Origin: JAVJUV01 sp040220415
GTDB lineage: Bacteria; Pseudomonadota; Alphaproteobacteria; Rhodobacterales; Rhodobacteraceae
Length of the DNA stretch: 64,000 nucleotides
Assembly (NCBI GenBank): GCA_040220415.1
Contig: JAVJUV010000114.1
Span: 7,465-71,464, forward strand
Reading direction: 5' to 3'
The translations under genes and the position numbers were made by a program. The notes beneath the pieces are model-generated. The model saw nothing but the letters and a program-made list of their open reading frames with translations. It had not been told where the DNA came from and ran no database searches. This document shows positions 26,955-35,253 of the stretch, piece after piece (position 1 is the first letter of the stretch; each line of letters opens with the position of its first letter).

Positions 26955-27590
26955 TCATGCAGTGGCCGGTTCGCCGCCGAACAGGGCCCAGAATTCATCG
27001 CGTGCGTTGCTGCGTGGGAAGTCTACCTCGGGGACGGCCGCGCCGAGAAAACGACAGAGCGGCTCCCACCCGTCGGAGGGCGTGAAGACTAGGAGTCTGT
27101 CGGCCGGGATCGTGTCACGCACCTTTTCGTTGTTGCGGCGATAGGCCTTGAGCGCGCTCTCCCGGTCGGTGCCGCCGAAAACCCCTTGAACCAGAATGTC
27201 GTCCATCGTCTCGAAGATCAGGGCGACAGGCGAAGGCAGGTGCAGGTTCTTCCGGTGGATCCAGAACTTGTTGATCGTGGACGAGTAACTTGCCCACCAG
27301 TCCTCTTCGGGCCGTTCGGTATGCAGAACCAACGCGTCGGGGAAGGCGATCGAAAGCTCATGCCAGACAGCGGCGCCCGGGAAATCGACCTGAGCGGTGT
27401 AGCCGGAGAAGACGTCTGCCCAGTCGACCTCTTCACCGGCGGCGTAAGCGGCCCAATGAGCGGGTTGGTCGGCATTGCCCATGACTTCGACCATATGGTG
27501 ACAGGGTCCAAGACCAAGCTGCTCCAGCGCGATCTTGGTGGACATGGTGCCGGTCCGTCCAAACCCGGAACCGATGACTTTCAATGACAT
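26955..27590 (-). CDS. Sulfotransferase-family protein
   Basis: 211 residues. The N-terminal VIGSGFGRTGTMSTKIALEQ holds the 5'-phosphosulfate loop, and the segment FPDALVLHTERPEEDWWASY holds the 3'-phosphate site typical of the short cytosolic-type sulfotransferase family. It would move sulfate from PAPS to an unknown acceptor. The ATG at 27590 fits the family start. It diverges from a LysR gene 93 bp away. Confidence 0.82.
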   Translation of the reverse strand: MSLKVIGSGFGRTGTMSTKIALEQLGLGPCHHMVEVMGNADQPAHWAAYAAGEEVDWADVFSGYTAQVDFPGAAVWHELSIAFPDALVLHTERPEEDWWASYSSTINKFWIHRKNLHLPSPVALIFETMDDILVQGVFGGTDRESALKAYRRNNEKVRDTIPADRLLVFTPSDGWEPLCRFLGAAVPEVDFPRSNARDEFWALFGGEPATA

Positions 27591-27637
27591 GACATTCTCC
27601 TTTGGTGCCGTTTTGCGTTGCTTTGACGGTCGAGCAT

Positions 27638-27655
27638 GTGAATGATTTTCATCAC
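27638..27655. promoter_or_regulatory. Candidate LysR-type operator
   Basis: TGAATGATTTTCA fits T-N11-A with inverted TGAA/TTCA arms, and is flanked by GTGA and TCAC. It lies between the divergent sulfotransferase and LysR genes, where such regulators usually bind. Confidence 0.5.
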
Positions 27656-27682
27656 AAGCCAAGCGAAACGATTTCATGCACC

Positions 27683-28618
27683 ATGAGTGATATTCAGCTG
27701 CACCGCCTCGACCTGAACCTGCTCGTGACTTTCGAAGTGCTCATGGACGAGGGAAGCGTTGCAGGCGCCGCCGAAAAACTGGGTAAGACGCCTTCGGCCG
27801 TAAGCCACGCCCTCGCCCGGCTGCGGGAACAGGTCGGTGATCCGCTGATGGTGAAGGTCGGCGGTAGAATGCAGCCGAGTCCTTTCGCTCTGACCCTCCT
27901 CGAAGACATACGGCCTATTCTGAGGAGCATTCAGAGGGCCGTGTCGCCGCCGCAGCCCTTCGATCCCGGCACGAGCATCCGCACGTTCCGGATTGCCGTG
28001 CCGGCCATTCCAAGCCTGATCAACGCAGTGTTCGCTCGGCTGTCCGAAGAGGCTCCCGGCGTATCTCTGGAATGGGTGGGATTGGGTCCACATCTCTATA
28101 CCGCTGTGGCCGACGAGCGGGTCGACATCGCATTCCTCGGCGCTGACAAAGCGCTGCCCGAGGGGTTGAAGGAGCATGTGATGCCGCCCCTGTCTCGGTA
28201 CACCTTCATGCGAGCGGGTCACCCAGCCTTGGACAACTGGGGCAAGGAGACTTGGCTCAATTGGCCGCATGTCATGGTCGGCCTGTCCAATGCCGCACGA
28301 CAGACCGTGGAAGAGCGCGTGAAGCGGGACGGTCTTGAGCGGCGCATCGGTGCGAATATTCCCGAGTTCTCGGGCATCGGTCCGCTTCTCGCCGGATCGA
28401 ATATGCTGGCAACGAACGTGAAGCCGTTTCTTGGTGCGGATGTCGCGACCTATGGATTGGTCGCGCGCCGCCCACCGGTCGACCTGCCGGACATAACCTT
28501 CCGGTTCTTCTGGAGCGCGCGACTGACGGAAGACCCCGGCAACCGATGGCTTCGGAAAATCGTTATCGGTGCCTACGAGAGGCTTTGCACCGAGACCATG
28601 GCAAATGATGACGATTAG
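27683..28618 (+). CDS. LysR-family transcriptional regulator
   Basis: 311 residues. The N-terminal HTH (LDLNLLVTFEVLMDEGSVAG to KTPSAVSHALARLREQVGD) is of the NodD/SyrM-like subgroup (PFxLTLLEDIRPILRSIQ), followed by a substrate-binding domain. It is divergent from the sulfotransferase-VOC unit and likely controls it. The ATG at 27683 gives the family N-terminus (MSDIQLHRLDLNLL). Confidence 0.88.
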   Translation: MSDIQLHRLDLNLLVTFEVLMDEGSVAGAAEKLGKTPSAVSHALARLREQVGDPLMVKVGGRMQPSPFALTLLEDIRPILRSIQRAVSPPQPFDPGTSIRTFRIAVPAIPSLINAVFARLSEEAPGVSLEWVGLGPHLYTAVADERVDIAFLGADKALPEGLKEHVMPPLSRYTFMRAGHPALDNWGKETWLNWPHVMVGLSNAARQTVEERVKRDGLERRIGANIPEFSGIGPLLAGSNMLATNVKPFLGADVATYGLVARRPPVDLPDITFRFFWSARLTEDPGNRWLRKIVIGAYERLCTETMANDDD

Positions 28619-28663
28619 GACGGGGAGGTGCGAACTTCGTCTCTTAGCCAAGACGTCTGTTTT

Positions 28664-28719
28664 GGGCTCATATCCGTCATTCCCCCAAATAGTATGAGTG
28701 ACCGGATGGTGGGACGAAG
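28664..28719. repeat. 56-bp island repeat, copy A
   Basis: First of three copies (others at 29720 and 30933). Shared body: GGGCTC, a CCGYCATTCCCCCAAA segment, AGTGACCGGATGG and GGGACGAAG. CCGCCAT and ATGGCGG-type arms allow a hairpin, though this copy has a change in each arm. It follows the LysR gene by 45 bp. Confidence 0.75.
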
Positions 28720-28883
28720 GGGCCGTTCGCCGCAGTGTCGCCGATGTCTGCTTGGAACAACTCAGCCAAGTACCCGGAACTCGATGATATCCGGTTGATA
28801 AGGAAGAGACCTCAACGACTTGCGCGTCGAGCAAAAACCCGTTCTTTGCGTCTGTGCGCATCCTGGAGTCATGAACGCACAAA

Positions 28884-29684
28884 ATGACACGAATTGCTTC
28901 GTTCGCCGGATCAGGCTTTGACTTGGATGCTCTGCATTGCGCCATGCTTGCCGCGTTTTCTGACTATATCGTTCCGTTGCAACCAGATGCAGACACGTTC
29001 AAAGCGGCGCTGAGCTCGAGAGGTTTTGACCCCGAGGCGTCTTTTGTCGCCGTCGACGATAATGAAGTCATCGGGTTTTGGAACGTCGCGACGCGGAATA
29101 CCAAACGGTATCTGATAGGCAGCGGAACTAGGATTGGCCACAGAGGCCGGGGATTGGCGTCCCGTTTGGGCATGGCGGCGATACGTGCGGCGGAGAATGC
29201 CGGAATCGAGAGCTTTTGGCTCGAGGTCATCGAGGGAAACGCAGGCGCTGAACGTCTCTATCGGAAGATGGGATTTGATGTGACCAGAAAGCTCGACTGC
29301 TATCGGCTTGATCATCCATCACCTGATCGGTCCTCGTGCAAACTGTCGGATTTTGGCACCGTTACGAATGCCATTCAGAGGTATTCGACCTGGGAGCCAA
29401 CTTGGCAGAACGCCACGGAAACCATTTCCGGATCACAGCTGACGTCCTTCCTGCATGAAAAAGGCGGGGCGATCATCGGCGCAGGTGGCCTCGTGCATCA
29501 GATTGCCGCCATCGAACCCTCGGCTTTGAAAGACCTCCTCGCTGCGGCAGCCACGGTCGGCTCGCTGACATTGGTCAATGTCGATTCCGCTGACAGCGCA
29601 TTGTGTTCCCTTCTGCAGGAGCTTGGGGCTCATCGCTTCATCGTTCAGTCTGAAATGCGCCTGTCGTTGCCAAACGTCTCCTAG
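28884..29684 (+). CDS. GNAT-family acetyltransferase
   Basis: 266 residues. The N-terminal GNAT domain has an acetyl-CoA loop RIGHRGRGLASRLG near residue 75 and ENAGIESFWLEVIEGNAGA followed by LYRKMGF. The C-terminal 110 residues form a second, diverged GNAT-like half (ETISGSQLTSFLHEKGGAII, then LLQELGAHRFIVQSEM). The acceptor is unknown. The 265 bp before it contain repeat copy A. Confidence 0.8.
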   Translation: MTRIASFAGSGFDLDALHCAMLAAFSDYIVPLQPDADTFKAALSSRGFDPEASFVAVDDNEVIGFWNVATRNTKRYLIGSGTRIGHRGRGLASRLGMAAIRAAENAGIESFWLEVIEGNAGAERLYRKMGFDVTRKLDCYRLDHPSPDRSSCKLSDFGTVTNAIQRYSTWEPTWQNATETISGSQLTSFLHEKGGAIIGAGGLVHQIAAIEPSALKDLLAAAATVGSLTLVNVDSADSALCSLLQELGAHRFIVQSEMRLSLPNVS

Positions 29685-29719
29685 CGGTCGTTCGAGCCCG
29701 GTGCAGCACATGGCAAAAA

Positions 29720-29775
29720 GGGCTCGAAGCCGCCATTCCCCCAAAGAGTCTGGGTGACCGGATGGCGGGACGAAG
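29720..29775. repeat. 56-bp island repeat, copy B
   Basis: Second copy, 35 bp after the GNAT stop. The body AAGCCGCCATTCCCCCAAAG matches copy C over 20 bases, and GTGACCGGATGGCGGGACGA matches copy A except for one base. The intact CCGCCAT/ATGGCGG arms can form a hairpin. Confidence 0.8.
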
Positions 29776-29789
29776 ACGACTTTCCGCTA

Positions 29790-30770
29790 TCAACCGCGAA
29801 TGTCGCCAATCTTCAGGACAACCGCACCGCGCTTGTGTCGTGACTCGACCCGCGCGTAGGCTTGCGCCACCTCTTCGAACGGAAAGATCTTGTCCACGAC
29901 CGCACGAAGTTTCCCGTGCTCGACTAGCTCGGCAAGGCGCACCATGTCTTCCATGCGATCCTTATTGACGGCCAGACGGATTTTCCGGTCCCGAAATCTG
30001 TTCAGGAGTACCGCGCCAATTTCCCTCAGACCAAAATTGAGCGGCAGGAACAATCCATCTTTCTCCAAAAGTCCACGCGAGACCTTTGGAGAAATCGCTC
30101 CGAACGTGTCAAACACCACATCGAACCGCCCGCCGAGCGTCGCAACGTCGGTCCCGCGGTAGTTGACTGTCTCGTCCGCTCCCAGCTCGACAACAAAATC
30201 CTGACTGTCCGGACCTGACACGGCCGTCACATGCGCGCCAAGCGCTTTGGCGATCTGCACGGCGTACGCCCCGACACCGCCCGAAGCTCCAACGATCAGA
30301 GCTTTCTGATCCGGTTTCAGGTCAGCATACTGACCGAGGAAGACCAATGCGCAAAGCCCGCCAAACGGCATCCCCGCCGCGTCCTCGAAACTCAGGGAGG
30401 CAGGCATTTTGACGATGGCGCCTTTTTCTGGGACAGCAAGGTATTCCGCGGTTGCGCCGCCTGACGTCACCATTCCGAAGACCCGGTCACCTTCCACGAA
30501 CCGCGATACGGATGAACCGATGCTTTCAACGACACCAGCGAACTCACTTCCAAGCCGCGGGTTGCGTGGCCGCACAAGCCCGAACATCAGTCGGCCCGGA
30601 ATGGCCAATATGCCAGGAAAGGCTGCAGCTCGGATGCGCCAGTCTCCCGTATTCACGCCACTCGCCACGACGCGGACTAGGACCTCGCTAGCGCCGTGGA
30701 TCGGCTTGTTGACCTCAGTGATCTGAAGGACATCTGGACCGCCATATCGCTGGTAGGTCAGGGCTTTCAT
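29790..30770 (-). CDS. Zinc-independent quinone oxidoreductase-like alcohol dehydrogenase (MDR family)
   Basis: 326 residues from the ATG at 30770 (MKALTYQRYGGPDVLQITEV). It is a medium-chain dehydrogenase with ASGVNTGDWRIRAA at the active-site region, no structural-zinc cysteine cluster, and the NADPH loop LIVGASGGVGAYAVQIAKAL. It probably reduces quinones or enones at NADPH expense; the substrate is unknown. It stands alone on the minus strand between copies B and C of the 56-bp repeat. Confidence 0.88.
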   Translation of the reverse strand: MKALTYQRYGGPDVLQITEVNKPIHGASEVLVRVVASGVNTGDWRIRAAAFPGILAIPGRLMFGLVRPRNPRLGSEFAGVVESIGSSVSRFVEGDRVFGMVTSGGATAEYLAVPEKGAIVKMPASLSFEDAAGMPFGGLCALVFLGQYADLKPDQKALIVGASGGVGAYAVQIAKALGAHVTAVSGPDSQDFVVELGADETVNYRGTDVATLGGRFDVVFDTFGAISPKVSRGLLEKDGLFLPLNFGLREIGAVLLNRFRDRKIRLAVNKDRMEDMVRLAELVEHGKLRAVVDKIFPFEEVAQAYARVESRHKRGAVVLKIGDIRG

Positions 30771-31310
30771 ACGAACTCCAATCTCCTTCAAAGTATGGAG
30801 GCACTATAGGGTGTCTTCATCGGCTCAGCGCAAGAATCCATGACCGTCCGGAGTTTCGTGGCCTTAAGGCAAACGAATGGCGGCAGTGCGGGGGTAGCGC
30901 TAGTTCATGCATCCTGCAGCATCATGAAGTTTGGGCTCAAAGCCGCCATTCCCCCAAAGAGTCTGAGTGACCGGATGGCGGGACCCTTTCCGCCGTTCGG
31001 CTTCCGCACCTGAATGGCTGGTGTCTGCGGTTAACGAAGTCGGCGAAGATCATTTGGTGAGATTACCCGCCATTCATTCCTGAGCAATGGGAACCCTGGC
31101 GAGGTTTGAAAGCTGCCTTTCTCCTGGGATTTTTCGACTGAAAGATTCGGATGACGGTGTCGGAGCCAAGGCCTCCGCTGGCCATCGCGTCCGTAACCTC
31201 AGCTCAGAGCCGGCAATCCTAGCCATTCGCGCTCTTTCGCGTCCATGATAGTGTCGAGGAGTAGGCTGCCTTATAAGGAGCGGTCCCAAAAAGAGTGACT
31301 GAGAACCAAA
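30771..31310. other. Intergenic stretch carrying repeat copy C
   Basis: 540 bp without a supported gene between the divergent MDR dehydrogenase and LysR genes. It contains the third 56-bp repeat copy (30933-30984). No open frame with family content or ribosome site is found. Confidence 0.55.
30933..30984. repeat. 56-bp island repeat, copy C
   Basis: Third copy: GGGCTCAAAGCCGCCATTCC, then CAAAGAGTCTGAGTGACCGG and ATGGCGGGAC. CCGCCAT and ATGGCGG arms are intact. The tail after GGGAC differs from copies A and B, which defines the 3' limit of the unit. Confidence 0.8.
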
Positions 31311-32198
31311 ATGGACAAGCTTTCAGTCATGCACGCCTTCCGCCGCATCGTCGAACGCGGCAGCTTCGCGCGCGCGGCGGAAGATCTTGGCGTGTCGCCT
31401 GCGCTTCTGAGCCGCGAGATAAAGTTACTCGAGGCAAGCCTCGGAACCACGCTTCTCACGCGCACGACGCGCTCCATGTCCCTGACCGATGCCGGGCGGC
31501 TCTACTACGACGAGGCGAGCGGCATCCTTGATGCAGTGGCCGGTGTGGAGACGCGCATCCGTGACGGCGCGGGGGCGGTGCGCGGGCATTTGAAGGTGAA
31601 CGCCTCCAGTTCCTTCGGGCAGACGGTCATCGCGCCGATCCTGCCGGGGTTTCTCGACGACCACCCCGAATTGCGGCTCACCCTGTCCATGGACGATCGC
31701 GTCGTGGACATGGTCGAAGGCGGGTTCGACGTCTCGATCCGCATCCGGCCCGCCATGCCGGACTCGGCGCTGGTGGCGCGGAAGGTCGGGACGATGCGGC
31801 AACGGGTCTTCGCTGCGCCCGCCTATCTGGAAAGGGCGGGCGTTCCGGTTGTCCCGCAGGACATCGCCCGGCACCGGGTGATCGGCTTCCTGCTTGCGGA
31901 CCATCTGACCACGTGGGCCCTGCATGGTCCCTCCGGCACGGCTACCATCGACCTCGATCCACCGGTTCGCGTGGGCAACAGCCTCGTCCTGCGCGATCTG
32001 CTGATAGCTGGACAGGGCATCGGCACCTTGCCGGACTTCGTCTCGAACGAGGCCGAGGCGCGGGGCGCGCTGGTGCGCGTTCTGCCCGACTGGGAGCTTC
32101 CGGCGCCCGAGATCTTCGCCGTGACAGCCTCGAGGCTGGGCATGGACGCGAAGGTCACGGCCTTCCTCGACCATCTGCGTGCCGCACTCCGGCCCTGA
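31311..32198 (+). CDS. LysR-family transcriptional regulator
   Basis: 295 residues of the CrgA/YhaJ-like subgroup: HTH MDKLSVMHAFRRIVERGSFA to GVSPALLSREIKLLEASLG, then a substrate-binding domain (VRGHLKVNASSSFGQTVIAP). It leads a same-strand group (wrbA, DsbA-like, DUF1127, EamA) that it probably regulates. The start at 31311 matches the family; the ribosome site is weak. Confidence 0.88.
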   Translation: MDKLSVMHAFRRIVERGSFARAAEDLGVSPALLSREIKLLEASLGTTLLTRTTRSMSLTDAGRLYYDEASGILDAVAGVETRIRDGAGAVRGHLKVNASSSFGQTVIAPILPGFLDDHPELRLTLSMDDRVVDMVEGGFDVSIRIRPAMPDSALVARKVGTMRQRVFAAPAYLERAGVPVVPQDIARHRVIGFLLADHLTTWALHGPSGTATIDLDPPVRVGNSLVLRDLLIAGQGIGTLPDFVSNEAEARGALVRVLPDWELPAPEIFAVTASRLGMDAKVTAFLDHLRAALRP

Positions 32199-32223
32199 CA
32201 TTCTTCAACCTGCGTAAAGAATG
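32199..32223. promoter_or_regulatory. Candidate LysR operator upstream of wrbA
   Basis: Perfect inverted repeat CATTCTT/AAGAATG with an 11-bp spacer, giving a T-N11-A centre, directly after the lysR stop and 83 bp before wrbA. It could instead work as a weak terminator, but no T-run follows. Confidence 0.45.
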
Positions 32224-32305
32224 AAGTGAGAGCGGGCCGCTTATTCCGGCCCGGCCGATCGCCGATCTTCCCAGGCAACAAAACCCCAAGCCCTGAGAGG
32301 ATCCC

Positions 32306-32929
32306 ATGACCCGTGTTCTCGTTCTTTACTATTCCAGCTACGGCCATGTCCGCGCGCTTGCCAAGGCCGAGGCCGACGGCGCCCGCAGTGTACGTGGCAC
32401 CCATGTCGACCTGCGTCGCGTGCCTGAAACCGTCCCAGACGAGGTCCGGCAGAAAGCCGGCTTCGCCCCGGACGACACGCCAGTTGCCAGCCCGGCCGAC
32501 CTCGAGTCCTACGACGCCATCATCTTCGGCACGCCGACGCTTTTCGGCATGATGGCCGGGCAGATGAAATCCTTCCTCGACCAGGCGGGTGGGCTTTGGG
32601 CGCGCAACGCGCTGGCGGGCAAGGTCGCCGCCGTCTTCGCCTCTACCGGCTCGCAGCATGGCGGGCACGAGGCGACGCTGCTCTCGACCCAGATCCCGCT
32701 CCAGCATTTCGGCATGCTGATCGCGGGCATGCCCTATACTTTCGCTGGCCAGACCACGGCCGAGGGCATCGTCGGCGGCGCCCCCTATGGCGCGGGCACG
32801 ATCGCGGGCGCCGATGGCTCGCGCGCGCCCACCGAGATCGACCTCGCCGGGGCGCGCTTCCAGGGAGCGCATGTGGCGCGGATCGCCGCGCGCCTCTCTG
32901 GGGCAGACCTGACAGAGGAGGCTGCGTGA
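32306..32929 (+). CDS. wrbA: NAD(P)H:quinone oxidoreductase WrbA
   Basis: 207 residues of the WrbA flavodoxin-like family: FMN loop YYSSYGHVRALAKAEADGA, GTPTLFGMMAGQMKSFLDQ, STGSQHGGHEATLL and APYGAGTIAG are all diagnostic. It carries out two-electron reduction of quinones, avoiding semiquinone radicals. Its TGA overlaps the ATG of the next gene (TGATG), so the two are coupled. Confidence 0.95.
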   Translation: MTRVLVLYYSSYGHVRALAKAEADGARSVRGTHVDLRRVPETVPDEVRQKAGFAPDDTPVASPADLESYDAIIFGTPTLFGMMAGQMKSFLDQAGGLWARNALAGKVAAVFASTGSQHGGHEATLLSTQIPLQHFGMLIAGMPYTFAGQTTAEGIVGGAPYGAGTIAGADGSRAPTEIDLAGARFQGAHVARIAARLSGADLTEEAA

Positions 32930-33567
32930 TGGCCACCCTCACCATCGACTTCTTCCACGACGTGGTTTGCTGCTGGTGCTTCAACATCTCGTCGCGGATG
33001 CGCAGTCTTGCCGAAGAGTTCGATCTCGACGTCCGGCAACGCACCTTCGTCCTGCAGGCCAGCCGCGCCGAGATGGCCACGCGCTGGGGCACACCTGAAA
33101 ATGCCCGTCAGACCATTCTGGGGCACTGGTCGGTCTGCCGTCAGGTCAGCGACCGGCCGGACCTCGTTGACATCGACGCGATGCGGGCGGCCACGTTCGA
33201 CTATCCCCACGGCATGATCGCCGCGCTGGGGTGCAAGGCGGCGGAACGCCTTGGCGGGCAGACCGCCCACTGGGACATGTTCGATCGCCTGCAGCGGGCG
33301 CATCTGACCGAGGCGCGGAACGTCGCCGATCCTTCCACGGTGCTGCACGTCGCTCGAAGTTCCGGCTTCGAGGCCGCGGCCTTCGCGGAGGTCTTCGACG
33401 ATCCGGAAACCCTGCGAGCCGTCGAGGCCGACCGGCAACACGCCCGCGCACTTCAGGTCCGGTCTATCCCGACCCTCATCGTCCGCGAGACCGGCGCTCG
33501 GCTCGTAAACGGACCGCGCGAGGATCTGGCTGCGCAACTGCGCGCCGCCCTCCGCCTCGTCGCCTGA
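32929..33567 (+). CDS. DsbA-family (FrnE-like) thiol oxidoreductase
   Basis: 212 residues. The N-terminal thioredoxin-fold strand IDFFHDVVCCWCFN carries CxxC (C-C-W-C), the middle is a helical insertion, and VRSIPTLIVRETGARLVNGP supplies the cis-proline. There is no signal peptide, so it is cytoplasmic like FrnE. I chose the ATG at 32929 because it overlaps the wrbA stop; the frame itself runs further upstream. Confidence 0.88.
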   Translation: MATLTIDFFHDVVCCWCFNISSRMRSLAEEFDLDVRQRTFVLQASRAEMATRWGTPENARQTILGHWSVCRQVSDRPDLVDIDAMRAATFDYPHGMIAALGCKAAERLGGQTAHWDMFDRLQRAHLTEARNVADPSTVLHVARSSGFEAAAFAEVFDDPETLRAVEADRQHARALQVRSIPTLIVRETGARLVNGPREDLAAQLRAALRLVA

Positions 33568-33578
33568 AAGGAAATGCC

Positions 33579-33728
33579 ATGACTTTCTCGTTCCTCCGCA
33601 CTGCAGCCCCGCACCGCCACCGCATCCCGCGCGGCGTTCCGCGCGATCTGCCGCCTCATCTGATGCGCGACATCGGCCTCGATCCCTGGTCGGAACCTCT
33701 GCGCTTGCCCTTCCATCCGCTCTGGTGA
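33579..33728 (+). CDS. Small DUF1127-like protein
   Basis: 49 residues starting MTFSFLRTAAPHRHRIP. It has the DUF1127 core pattern LPPHLMRDIGLDPW. AAAGGAA lies just upstream. DUF1127 (YjiS-like) proteins are tiny basic proteins; some bind RNA or affect phosphate and carbon metabolism. It sits 11 bp after the DsbA-like gene in the same transcript. Confidence 0.75.
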   Translation: MTFSFLRTAAPHRHRIPRGVPRDLPPHLMRDIGLDPWSEPLRLPFHPLW

Positions 33729-33750
33729 GCACCCGACAGGAGACAAACCC

Positions 33751-34650
33751 ATGTCCCGAACCACCGATATTCTTCTCACAGCGCTCGCCCCGGCGATCTG
33801 GGGCAGCACCTATCTCGTTACAACCGAGGCGCTGCCCGCGGGCTATCCACTAACGCTTGCCGCGCTTCGCGCCCTGCCGGCCGGGCTACTGCTGCTCGCC
33901 CTCATCCGCTGCCTGCCGCCGCGCGCCTGGCTCGGCCGCGTCTTCCTGCTCGGCAGTTTCAACTTCGCGCTGTTCTGGGCGCTGTTATTCGTGGCCGCCT
34001 ATCGGCTTCCCGGCGGTGTTGCCGCGACGCTCGGCGCAGTGCAGGCCATGATGGTGATCTTCATGGCGCGCGGCTGGCTTGGCACGCCGATCCGGGCGGG
34101 TGCAGTCGCTGCTGCGGCGGCGGGCGTTCTGGGAGTGGCGCTGCTGCTGATCGGTCCCGACGCCACTCTGGATCCGGTGGGTGTCGCGGCCGGCCTCGGC
34201 GGCGCGGCGTCGATGGCGGCGGGCACGGTTCTCAGCCGGAAATGGCAGCCTCCGGTCTCGGCGCTCAGCTTCACCGCGTGGCAGCTTACTGCCGGCGGCC
34301 TGATCCTTCTGCCGCTTGCGCTCATCGTCGAGCCTCCTCTGCCGCCGCTCACGGTCACGAACCTCGCCGGGCTGATCTGGCTTGGCCTCATTGGTGCAGC
34401 GGCGACCTATGCGATCTGGTTCCGGGGCGTCGCCCGGATCGAGCCCGGAGCGGTCTCCATGCTTGGCATGATGAGCCCCGTTACGGCTGTACTCCTTGGG
34501 TGGGTGATGCTGGGTCAGTCTCTCTCACCAGTGCAGGGGCTTGGCGCCCTGATCGTCCTCGGCTCCGTCTGGGCGGGACAGCGGGCAAATCGCGCCCGTT
34601 CCATCGCCGCCTCCCTGCGTCCGGCCTCGACGCGGGCGGGTACAGCCTGA
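33751..34650 (+). CDS. EamA-family (DMT) transporter
   Basis: 299 residues with about ten hydrophobic segments arranged as two EamA repeats: ALAPAIWGSTYLVTTEALPA at the start and GVAAGLGGAASMAAGTVLSR at the start of the second repeat. DMT carriers export metabolites or drugs across the inner membrane; the substrate is unknown. It is the last intact gene of the LysR-wrbA group, and ends in a Ser/Arg-rich tail. Confidence 0.9.
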   Translation: MSRTTDILLTALAPAIWGSTYLVTTEALPAGYPLTLAALRALPAGLLLLALIRCLPPRAWLGRVFLLGSFNFALFWALLFVAAYRLPGGVAATLGAVQAMMVIFMARGWLGTPIRAGAVAAAAAGVLGVALLLIGPDATLDPVGVAAGLGGAASMAAGTVLSRKWQPPVSALSFTAWQLTAGGLILLPLALIVEPPLPPLTVTNLAGLIWLGLIGAAATYAIWFRGVARIEPGAVSMLGMMSPVTAVLLGWVMLGQSLSPVQGLGALIVLGSVWAGQRANRARSIAASLRPASTRAGTA

Positions 34651-34676
34651 CCGTCAATCCAGAAAGGAGACGTTGA

Positions 34677-34928
34677 ATGCCCGCTCTCACGCTCACCCCA
34701 GACCTCGCGCGGAAGGTGCGGCTCGGGGGCCACTCAGCCGTGCTGGCCCTCTTTCGTAACGACATCGAAGGTGCGGGCCCGACTCGGGGTGGTGACTTGC
34801 CCCCGGCCACGGGTTCGGGCTCCTCGCTTCATCACATTGCGCTCATCCTGCCAATGAACGAGCAAGAAGCCGGGGCGGAGCTGCTACGGCAAGAGGGGCA
34901 TTATGCGAAATTCGAGAATTTCCTCTGA
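34677..34928 (+). pseudogene. Truncated VOC-like protein
   Basis: 83 residues behind a strong ribosome site (AAAGGAGA). The second half, SLHHIALILPMNEQEAGAEL to EGHYAKFENFL, resembles the start of a C-terminal VOC unit and then stops just where a DPxGN turn would be expected. I read it as a remnant left by a rearrangement next to the copper genes. A genuine small protein cannot be excluded. Confidence 0.4.
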
Positions 34929-34950
34929 GTGGGATGGCTAGGGAGGTTCA

Positions 34951-35097
34951 CTAGGAACCCAGATAGTAATTCCGCAGAACTCGTCGCAGCATCGAAGGAA
35001 TAGCCTCTACTTTTGCATTTGGGTCGATGGACCGCACCACCTTGAGGACGCTGTTCACGCATCCGCCGCATGTCATGTTGGGGATCTGGAATTGCAT
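34951..35097 (-). CDS. Truncated heavy-metal-associated (CopZ-like) protein
   Basis: 48 residues: MQFQIPNMTCGGCVNSVLKV and then VVRSIDPNAKVEA, the first beta-alpha-beta of an HMA copper-chaperone domain with the metal site MTCGGC. After about residue 33 the sequence (IPSMLRRVLRNYYLGS) no longer fits the HMA second half. A normal CopZ has 65-70 residues. It is divergent from copA and carries its own CueR-like promoter, so it was probably a functional copZ before truncation. Confidence 0.6.
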   Translation of the reverse strand: MQFQIPNMTCGGCVNSVLKVVRSIDPNAKVEAIPSMLRRVLRNYYLGS

Positions 35098-35127
35098 GAG
35101 AATCTGCTTTTCTGTCTCATGCGAAAG

Positions 35128-35158
35128 ATGGTGGGGTTTCCCAGCGCTGTAAGGTCAA
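35128..35158 (-). promoter_or_regulatory. CueR-type promoter for the truncated CopZ gene
   Basis: On the minus strand, TTGACC and CACCAT are 19 bp apart, with the dyad-like ACAGCGCTGGG in the spacer. The 19-bp spacing and the TTGACCTT box are shared with the divergent copA promoter. The -10 element is poor. Confidence 0.5.
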
Positions 35159-35184
35159 GCCCCCGGATTTCTGTTCTCTCGTGC

Positions 35185-35215
35185 TTGACCTTCCAATCGT
35201 TGGAACCCCTATTTC
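35185..35215 (+). promoter_or_regulatory. CueR-type copA promoter with 19-bp spacer
   Basis: TTGACC and TATTTC are separated by 19 bp, and the spacer contains the dyad TTCCAA-TCG-TTGGAA. An overlong spacer with a dyad centred in it is the classic MerR-family activator target; the matching regulator gene lies downstream at 38111. Confidence 0.75.
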
Positions 35216-35253
35216 GATTTGTGAGCAATGATTCGAAGAGGAAAGGACACACT

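Noticed and set aside
32205..32260. GGGCCG/CGGCCC hairpin between lysR and wrbA as a terminator
   Set aside because: The stem is only 6 bp and no T-run follows; it could be chance in such GC-rich DNA.
35092..35253. 54-residue N-terminal extension of CopA
   Set aside because: It covers the CueR-type promoter and has no ribosome site, while the ATG at 35254 has GGAAAGGA at the right distance.
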